Below, in pieces: positions 56,599 through 64,000 of a DNA stretch of 64,000 nt; positions within the stretch are counted from its first letter, which is position 1, and every line of letters starts with the position of its first letter. This DNA comes from Incurvaria masculella. Its lineage: Eukaryota > Arthropoda > Insecta > Lepidoptera > Incurvariidae. The notes beneath the pieces were generated by a model. It ran no database searches. It saw only the letters and a program-made list of their open reading frames with translations, and had not been told where the DNA came from. A program made the translations under genes and the position numbers. The stretch spans positions 16,869,001-16,933,000 of the forward strand of contig OX335660.1 of the NCBI GenBank assembly GCA_946894095.1, read 5' to 3'.

Positions 56599-59500
56599 CT
56601 GAAACAGAAACATCATATGTAAGTCATGGAGGTGAAGAAATCACCTCCATGATGTAAGTCAAATGAATTTGTTATTCTGATGAAGCGGTCAGGATAGTAT
56701 TCTCAAATGATTGAATGAAATACTGTGACTGGACACGGATGGATAAGGTCACACCCACCGTCATGAAATGAGCCCAACACACTCCAACGCATTTCCGAAG
56801 TGATTGAACTGGGATGGAAAGCACGGGCAAAATGTCATTGCTGCACCAGCGGGAACGATCTCACAGATAAATCGTCACCTTTCTCGAGTGTCGCCCTGCA
56901 AAGTTCGTCGGGCACGACGTTGATGACGCTGCCGACGGAGTCCGGCGACGAGGCACCGCTGGAGTCGCTGTCCGCGTCGTCCGTCTCCGGGTTGAAGAGC
57001 TCGAGCGACGCGAGCCGCGGCGGCCGCGCCGGCGGGCCCTCGACTCCGCCGCGTCGCACCAGCGGGTACGATCTCACAGATATAGTCGTCACCTTTCTCA
57101 AGCGTCGCCCTGCGGAGTTCGTCGGGCACGACGCTGATGACGCTGCCGACGGAGTCCGGCGAGGAGGCGCCGCTGGAGTCACTGTCCGCGTCGTCCGTCT
57201 CCGGGTTGAAGAGCTCGAGCGACGCGAGCCGCGGCGGCCGCGCCGGCGGGCCCTCGACTCCACCGCGCCGCACCAGCGGGAACGATCTGCAAACGGCCGC
57301 GACTCAAGCTTTTGGCTACCTTCTGTAGTCGCTAATGCTGCGTCAGGAACATACAATGTCTAGTGCTGTACATACACCGACTTAACTCGGAACCACATGT
57401 TGCTGATTTTACCGGGGATAAATAGTCGCTCGTCCACTGCAATCCACGACATAGAAAATGTATGTACCAAGTTTAATCGGAAGCAGTCCAACTTATGGCG
57501 TGGTTCAATAACAAAGATTCCTCCTATCAGAACTAAACGATCCTGTGAATACTTTATCCATCTATTGGGTCAGTTAGCAGGAAAACGCACTATTTGCGGA
57601 GGATTTTCCCATTCAAAATTAAAATAAGCGAACGTATTTAAAATGTGGAGATTATTATCCACTCTTTGGCTATCTGGCATGTGAACTGTGAGAATGACGT
57701 TTACCTATTATGATTTGAAGGCATCCCCTGCTTCAGCATCTCCCGGACCTGCCGGATCCTCTCTTTGCGCTTCCTGTCGGCGGCGAGTGCCCGCGAAGTG
57801 TCCAAGTCGCTCGCGTCTTCCGGCCTGGCGCGCCACTGCGGGATCTCCGGCAGCTCCGCCACGGTCTGCAGCGTGATCTTCGGGTAGGGCTTCACGTCCT
57901 GCAGCACCCGCGGCTTCAGCCGCTCCGTCTCCGCCGTCAGCTTGCGGATCTCCTCGATGTCGCGGTTGATCTCGGCCATCAGCTCCTCGTTGCTAATCTC
58001 CGGACTCAGTTTCTCTTCCTCCTCTCGGATCGGGGGGATGGCCGCCCGATCCTCGACCGATTCGGTTACCGCGCTGACGGCCGGCGGCGATACCTCGCTC
58101 GGCTCACATTTCGGGGGCGAGTCGGGCTGGCTGCGGGCCTCGGCCGAATGGCTCCGGAGGCCGTACTGAGCCAACAATATCCTATTGAGTTGGACCGGAG
58201 CCTGAGTCGCTTTCGGGGAGAGCGGCGGCCGAACGATAGGGAACTGTTTCAATCGGGGCGAAGGCAGCGCCGGCGCACTCTTCATCCTGGGGGACGTCGG
58301 CAAAGAGGAGACCTTCAGTCGCGGCGACGTCGGTCCCGGGGACAGCGGCGTCGGCGACGCGGGGTCTTGGGAAGATCCATCCGCGCGGGGGACGAAAATG
58401 ACGGACGCGAAACTGTCTTCGGAGTCGACGCTCGTGTCGCTCTGCAGACTGCTGTCCTTGGAGGAATCGGAGCCGTCCTCGCGCGAGTGGCGTCGCTCCC
58501 GGCCGCAGTCGCCCGAGCCGGCGGCGGCGGGGACGTCGCGGCGCGGCTGCGCGTCCGGCGTCGGCGGCGGCTCCGACTGCGCGGCCCACTCGGCCCCGCG
58601 CCAGCCCTGGAACATCTTCACGAACCCGATCACGGTCACCTTGTCCATTCCGGTCGTCGAAGTTTTCAGCTTGTTCGTGAGCCCGTTCTTGAGGGACTGG
58701 AACCTTTTCGCGGTCGTCGCCGAGGTGGAGAAGATCGAATCCCGCAGGCTGTCGAGCGTGCCGGGCCTTCGAAACAGGTATTCCTCGTTGAGGGACGCCT
58801 GCTTCTGAATGTTCTTCCTCAGCCGCTCCTTCTCGCGCATTCGCTCCGTCGACATGAGCTCCTCGTTCAGCGAGCTCTGCTTGAACACGCCCGGCCGCCG
58901 CTCGAGCCGGCGCGCGGGGATCTTGAAGTCGGGCATCTCGGAGACGAGGCTCCGCATGTCGGTCGCCTCGTCGAGCGCCTCGTCGGCGTCGTCCTCGTTG
59001 ATCGACTTCTTCTGCTTGACGAGGCGCGGCTTCGCGCGCGGCTCGGGCGGCGCCGGCGGGGCGTCCGGCGCTCGCTCGCCCGTCGGGGACTCGGCGCGCG
59101 AGGCGAGTCCCGGCAGGCTCGAGCGCGAGCGGGAGACGCACCGCGGCTCGAGCTCGGCGATGTCGGTGAGGCTGCGCGACTTGTGCGCGGGGTAGCCGGC
59201 GTCGGCGTACTCGACGGTGATGGTGGTCGGCTCGATGTCGGCGGAGCGCAGCTCGATGGGGAGGTCCCGGGCGTCGCGCGTGTCGTCGCGCTCGAGCCGG
59301 CCGACGTGCAGGGTGGAGCGGCTGAAGCTCCAGGAGTGCAGGAAGGAGCGGCGGCCGGCGAGCCGCTGCAGCGCGCGCCGCACGAACGAGTAGCACGTCT
59401 CGTTCGGCGACGAGAGAGATGAGGAGCCGGGGGAGCAATCCCCGCCGCCGCCGCGCGTGCGCCATCGCCACTCCTCACCGCATCTGCAAGTGTCAATAGG

Positions 59501-62500
59501 ACACTAAAATATATAACATCCTTCCGTCACACTTCCGTCAAACGATTGGTGCCTTCGGTGTGAGATCAAACTATCATTTCCTGCGTTACACCTCTAAAAA
59601 TTCTGATACGTCAATAATCCGTCAACGGGTGGAACAGGCAGGGGAATATTTCGGATAAAAGAGAAATTGCGCTTCAAACGGATGCGTATACCTTCTTTAA
59701 GGTTCTTGCGTGTATATTCAAGTATTATAATTTCATGTACAGTGGTTTCCTATCAAATGTATACACTGGAAACATAAGGAATTCCTAAGTTCCTTTTACT
59801 TTATGGATGACGTCAGCATGACAGAAAAAGATCTCAAAATTGGTTTATAATTGTGGTGTTTATATTTCAGAAGAAACGACTGCACGTACAGTTCCACTGA
59901 AAAGAGAAAGACATCCTAAGTCCCTCTCACTCGCAGGTCAACGATTGTATTATACCTAAAAAGGCAATACACGTCGGTTGTGTAGAGGAGACACACTCAC
60001 CGGTCGTTGTCGACGGAGAGGAAGGCGCGCGGGCGCAGCAGGTCGGGCTGGCGGGCGAGGCGCGGCGCGCGGGCGGGCGGCGCGGGCGCGGCGGCCGGCG
60101 GCGACTCCGGCGCGTGCCACGGGATCAGCACGTCCTGCAACAACCGGGCGGGGCTGTGAGCTCGTGCGTTCACGTTCAAAGAGCTTTCTCCGGCGTTCAG
60201 TGGCAATAGCGTCTCTCTTTGCGTGTAACCTCACGGTTGCTCATTGAGAGTGCTATAGGTACATATAATTAACAGCGAAAATAAAGACTATTATGCTACT
60301 AACTTATTATACTACTAAGAAAATAAATACTCTGTCCAAGAAATGTCCTGTTCAATGAGCTTCCCGGGTCTGAAGGACCTTATCAGTTGGGGTTCGCAGC
60401 CCGAACTACGGGTCGGGCTTTTTGGAATAGGCTGGAGGGTTCAGGCCACGGAGGAGAGAGGTAGAGAGGAGATGTTGTTAACTCATATTACTAGAAAATG
60501 AAGTGTCACATGTGCGAGGGATAGCGGGGGGAAAAGCACTTCATGGTGGGGCCATGCACCGCCTATTTTTTGCTAAATCCATCTACCGGTAGAACCGGTA
60601 TTCTGGTAGCAGCTGTTCCGAGAGCTATTCTTAAGGGTTACAAGACTACAACTACATGGCGTCTTGTGCATTTTACCGTTAGTTTTTTCAATAAAAAAAC
60701 GTTCGAATTTTAAATCTATGCATTGGCGCGGATTCAAATAATTTTGATTTAAAAGTGTCATAAAAATTTGCATCATGAGATCAACTTTTCTTACCGTACA
60801 AAGAAAATGATTGCGCGCCATCTATCGACAAACAGCTAGACCGTTACATCGATACAATGTTCGAATATTGACTCGAATTATAAAATATGAGGTGTTTTAC
60901 TGACAAATAAAACGTAATTCCACCTACAGACTTTAGATATTTTTCTCCTGTGTAATGTTTGCAACATTTTACACAAAATCTCATCGTGTAATCGACTGTT
61001 CGCCGAAAATTCCGCCGCAGATCACAATGTTGTCCCACAACCTAACACCGCGCGCCGGCGCCATGTCGCGAATGATGCTAAGCTACGCCTTCTTATCACG
61101 TGGGCTGTGACGTAGAGACCCACTTGGTGGACACAAATCCAGTTTGCTTAGACCATCTTCTCTCTACCTCCCTCCTCCGTGGTTCAGGCACAGTAGATCA
61201 GTAGCTCAACTCAGGCGATTTTTTAGATCCATCGAGCGTCGGGGCTGTCCACGGAGGAGGGAGGTCCTCCGTGAGGTTGTCACTTCGATATTGGCGGGGT
61301 ACTGCTGGTTTTGTTACTTTTAAAAAGATGGCTGCGAAGGACCATTCGCGTCAGTTCAGCAGCGCGAAAATAACTTAAGAGCCCATACAAGCGAAATGTG
61401 CCTGTATGTATGCAGGTGCACGAAATCGGGAAATTGTAAGAAGTTAAGTTAGAAAGAAAGAAAATAAAGAAAAAAATCCATTGAAGAAATCTCGTTTATT
61501 TGTCTCTTTTTTTGCATTCAATTAGTACAAGGACAAAATGGACCCATCGCAGCATGTGCTATAGATAATAAGCTACTGGACGTAAAATAGTATTTCACTT
61601 TATTCTTTTCTTTTTAATTTTTGTAAGAGTTTTTTTTGCTGTTTTAAATATAAATTTTACAGAAGCCTCTAAATTTAAATGTAATTTATGGATAACTTGA
61701 TTTAGATTTTTATTATTTTGGGAGTAAAATTATGTAATAGATTTATAACATCTTTGTTCTATGTTTTGTTTGTTTTTATGCATGCTGTGTTCACTACCAG
61801 TGGAGTGTGCACATTTATTTAAATGACGTTTGTGTATATCAGTGTATCCTGTGTACGTGCGGAAAGAGAACCGGCGTGGCGTGCAGTGGAACTAACATTA
61901 AGATTTTAATTTAACAATTATTAAGACCTGAAAATCTGAATAAAAAAATATTCTAACACAGGCTGTGTCAAGTTGTTACAGTCATACTATAATGACGTGC
62001 CAGTGTCGTCAACAGGACAAATACGGTAAATGTGCACATGTGCGCCCTCAAATCTCACGACGGTTCTCTTTCCGCACGGACTTTATATGTTGTGCGGTTC
62101 AGGCGAGATAAAGGCCCCACCTGCGAGTGAAAGTCGCGCCCCTCGTGCTCCATCGCCCACACGGTGAGCAGCAGGCGGCCGCCGATGCGCGTGACGCGCG
62201 CCAGCTCGCGCAGCGCGCGCGCGCGCCGCTCGACGGTCGCGAAGTGGTGCACCACCGCCACCGACACCACCGCGTCGAACGTGTCGTCGCGGAACGGCAG
62301 CGCGAGGTTGTCGCACACCACCACCTGCCGCACACCGCACACGTGTCTGGTCGCTCAATGGGGTGCACGGCTCATAGCTTTACCACCAGATGGCGCCACA
62401 TAAACTATGCCAGGCTATCACGTAGAGGTTATGTTTACTCGCGAATCACAGGTAATCACGTTGTCCGTGGTTTACATCAATTTCAAGGTAGCTATTCATA

Positions 62501-64000
62501 TTAACTCAGTTTAATTGGTCAACAACCTATAACGTTGAAATGAAACTGTGGCATAGTTTATGTGGCGCCATCTGGTGGTAAAGTTTGGCAGCCGTCCTCC
62601 CCATTCAGTTATCGTAAATTTTATGTTATAAGTTGAAGATGTAGTAAAAATAAAATTAAGTTTTCCCTAACTTTATTGTTATTACAATACATTTTTAGTA
62701 ATTTGGATTTACCCACACACACAAAACACCCCAACATCTTCACACACCGTTTCACACACACACACTGTAATGCTCCCTCTTGATCTCAATATCTTTCCCA
62801 TATACTTTAGTAAAGAGCGATTAATTTTGTGTAATTGGTTTTGTTAGCTGTAAGTTTTCCTTTAAATTATTAGAATCATTCAGATCTGTCACACCTTTTT
62901 ATACCATTCTTATTTTGGGCGACCGATCTTTATTTATTTATTAAAAAAATACTAAGTTTGGTGCATGCGAGAAATGAAACGTCTGTACATTCTTGAAAGA
63001 TACAAAATTTTGTCGGATTGTAACGGTGTCACATCGCATTGCCTACCTACGTGATGGCTGAAAGGCAATCGAACTAGGCGGTATCGCCTGTATCTCCTGA
63101 TCCTTTTGTGTACAAGGAATTAAAATAATGTGTTTACACAAACTGATACCGTTAACTGTTATGTTATGTCTGTAAGCAGTGGCAAAGCTTATGTACACTA
63201 CGACCGTACAAACGTTGAAAAAAAATTATCCACAGTTCTACTTCGCTGAGATTGTTCTACTGGCTAATGATAAAATGTGATAAATCCGAGTGCAGTGTAC
63301 TCCCATGAATGATGAATAAACAATATTACAACCACGCCATAGATTAAATAGGAAGGTATAGATAGCTAACGTCATGCGACGTACAAACCTCGCTAAAACT
63401 GCTTATTTTCAACCAGCGCCATCTCCCGTCACTGCCAGAACTAGTAACACCGTCATTAAATTAAGTAGCCTAGGTACGCGTGATAGAAATGTTAGATTTG
63501 AACCATAAATTAAGTAACGTATTCTGAAATGTGAATTGCAACGTCACCAGTGGACTTTTATCATCCCTATTGTAGCAACCACGGAATATCCTAATTGTTC
63601 TGTGGTAACAACACTTTTCTTATTTTATATTAGCTAGCCACACTATTGTACTTCCGGTTTGGATTTTGCTATTGTCATGGCGATAACGTACTAAAACTAA
63701 AGTCGCATAATTTCACAGTGTGTTTTGGGTCTATCAGTGTACACTCTCCACGCACACGTTATAAGTGGAGGTTACAACACCTATCGTTACTATCCCTTCC
63801 TGTTTAATCTTTGACCACGCAAATGATGTAGTGCAGTGCCATCTGTTATTGAGTCGAATAATGACACCGCCAACGGAGCACGCAATGTACTGACCTCATT
63901 GTCATCCTGGTGCGCCTGCGTGGCGAGCCTGGAGCAGCGGTCCCCGCCCAGGCTGAACACTGACGGGTTGACGCTCAGGTACTGTCCGCTGCCGCAGCCT
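54896..64000 (-). CDS. fid: TRMT9B/fire-dancer-type tRNA methyltransferase 9-like protein, 5' end outside window
   Basis: Exons in transcription order: 64000(partial)-63895, 62324-62121, 60134-60001, 59483-57705, 57286-57093, 56598-54896, giving about 1372 residues plus stop with phases fitting throughout. The SAM-binding core is visible: motif I GCGSGQYL, then CDNLALPFRDDTFDAV, SVAVVHHFATVERR, RIGGRLLLTVWAME, then DVLIPWH. The C-terminus RYYHVFREGEL with YYDHSSWCVV is the closing segment of the TRM9/ALKBH8 methyltransferase fold, which in yeast Trm9 and human ALKBH8 methylates wobble-uridine side chains (cm5U). TRMT9B relatives, including Drosophila fid, are known for neuronal and tumour phenotypes. 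Here about 1200 Ser/Arg/Glu-rich residues separate PWH from RYYHVF. The symbol rests on domain layout, not alignment. Confidence 0.85.
56725..56845 (-). mobile_element. SINE fragment next to the duplicated TRMT9B exon
   Basis: It reads TGTGACTGGACACGGATGG through AATGTCATTGCTGC, a diverged piece of the SINE body. It abuts the end of the tandem exon duplication, within the intron. Confidence 0.5.
56879..57072 (-). pseudogene. Second tandem copy of the 194-bp TRMT9B exon
   Basis: Same length as the copy at 57093-57286 and about 94% identical by eye (roughly 11 differences). The repeat period is 214 bp. Between the copies lie only 20 bp beginning with the donor gtgacg and ending gtgag, with no pyrimidine tract, so an intron there is not credible. 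Reading through copy 1 puts copy 2 in the wrong frame because 214 is not a multiple of 3. Its own frame is intact (three amino-acid changes: F to Y, S to N, R to C) and its donor is intact. Probably a recent duplication left inside the intron; an assembly artefact or a used alternative exon remain possible. Confidence 0.6.
57093..57286 (-). CDS. fid: TRMT9B 194-bp exon (upstream copy of a tandem pair)
   Basis: Acceptor ccgtttgcag, donor G|gtgacg; phase 2 in, 1 out. It encodes SFPLVRRGGVEGPPARPPRL then ASLELFNPETDDADSDSSGA, SSPDSVGSVISVVPDELRR and ATLEKG. The SLELFNPETDD...SSPDSVGSV block looks conserved rather than random. It is followed after 20 bp by a second copy. Confidence 0.78.
57705..59483 (-). 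CDS. fid: TRMT9B large exon: disordered insertion
   Basis: Acceptor cacttgcag, donor AG|gtaaac; 592 full codons. It opens CGEEWRWRTRGGGDCSPGSS and includes ETCYSFVRRALQRLAGRRSF and LHSWSFSRSTL. Two or three basic-Ser modules resemble each other (FKQSSLNEELM, QKQASLNEEYL, KQKKSINEDD), and there are many SP sites. The end is helical and charged (ADRKRKERIRQVREMLKQGM). Long open frames on the other strand here are shadows of the GC bias. Confidence 0.85.
60001..60134 (-). CDS. fid: TRMT9B exon: DVLIPWH segment
   Basis: Acceptor gttgcag, donor CG|gtgagt. It encodes DVLIPWHAPESPPAAAPAPP then a Pro/Arg-rich stretch ending RAFLSVDNDR. The (Q)DVLIPWH block is the family landmark after the methyltransferase core; low-complexity sequence begins immediately after it. 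Confidence 0.85.
60447..61181. repeat. Inverted pair of CCACGGAGGAGrGAGGTAGA blocks
   Basis: 60447-60474 and 61154-61181 are inverted copies (about 26 of 28 match). They may be the ends of a ~735-bp element; the interior is not recognised. In a TRMT9B intron. Confidence 0.35.
62121..62324 (-). CDS. fid: TRMT9B exon: methyltransferase core
   Basis: Acceptor tgtgcggcag, donor CAG|gtgggg; 68 codons, phase 0 both sides. It encodes VVVCDNLALPFRDDTFDAVV then SVAVVHHFATVERRARALRE and RIGGRLLLTVWAMEHEGRDF. Very high GC compared with the flanking intron. The polypyrimidine tract is poor, and a 34-bp inverted-repeat element starts 54 bp upstream of the acceptor. Confidence 0.9.
62379..62582. mobile_element. 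MITE with perfect 34-bp inverted repeats
   Basis: Arms 62379-62412 and 62549-62582 (TTTACCACCAGATGGCGCCA...CTATGCCA and complement), 204 bp overall. In a TRMT9B intron, 54 bp from the splice acceptor of the methyltransferase-core exon. Confidence 0.7.
63345..63560 (+). repeat. Dispersed repeat (GATAGCTAACGTC ... GTATTCTGAAATGTGAATT)
   Basis: Matches 53400-53510 plus 53963-54125 (with the MITE in between) and part of 32395-32600. Class unknown. Confidence 0.5.
63895..64000 (-). CDS. fid: TRMT9B exon with SAM-binding motif I (partial)
   Basis: It reads GCGSGQYLSVNPSVFSLGGD then RCSRLATQAHQDDNE up to donor GAG|gtcagt. The glycine-rich loop binds S-adenosylmethionine, and SVNPSVF is characteristic of the TRM9 family. 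It continues past the end of the window. Confidence 0.85.

Noticed and set aside
58148..59422. 424-codon open frame on the plus strand, and other long frames over 54940-56580
   Set aside because: They lie opposite or out of frame with TRMT9B exons, have Arg/Gly/Ala/Val-biased composition from high GC, and lack splice or family support. Shadows.
62083..62504. Plus- and minus-strand frames alternative to the methyltransferase exon
   Set aside because: Only the frame reading CDNLALPFRDDTFDAVV carries the family motifs; the others are GC shadows.

Overview
The window is animal nuclear DNA, most likely from a moth or butterfly. It has split genes with GT/AG introns, an AT-rich background with GC-rich exons, an insect-type (TTAGG)4 run, a mariner transposon, CR1/Jockey-like LINE debris and many short dispersed elements of kinds I associate with Lepidoptera. 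The order-level assignment is inference; no species call is possible.

Two protein genes can be assembled exon by exon with consistent reading phase, and they converge tail to tail. (1) Plus strand, 13441-45575: a 16-exon gene for a predicted protein of about 1916 residues. Its N-terminus (residues about 4-60) looks like the Myb-type domain of Rap1/TERF2IP, the shelterin subunit; the rest is long, charged and apparently disordered. (2) Minus strand, from beyond 64000 down to 54896: the C-terminal ~1372 residues of a TRM9-like tRNA methyltransferase of the TRMT9B (Drosophila fire dancer, fid) type. Its catalytic domain is split by about 1200 low-complexity residues, and one 194-bp exon is tandemly duplicated. 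A probable signal-peptide first exon of a third, unidentified gene lies on the minus strand at 7622-7766.

Layout: 1-13.4 kb is mostly repeats (5S-headed SINE, GTTCCGTACCC repeats, a nested LINE at 8.37-11.05 kb) plus the small secretory exon. 13.4-45.6 kb is the Rap1-like gene, whose introns hold a nearly intact mariner, tRNA-headed and 5S-headed SINEs, a palindromic pair of elements carrying a tRNA-like gene, several TTAA-flanked MITEs (one nested in another) and LINE tails. 45.6-54.8 kb is intergenic, with a 35-bp minisatellite, a SINE and MITEs. 54.9-64 kb is the TRMT9B gene.

The points most worth following up are the candidate lepidopteran Rap1, the tandem 214-bp exon duplication in TRMT9B, and two SINE families that share one body but carry different pol III heads (5S rRNA versus tRNA). 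All gene models come from reading splice sites and phases by eye; no alignment or transcript data were available.
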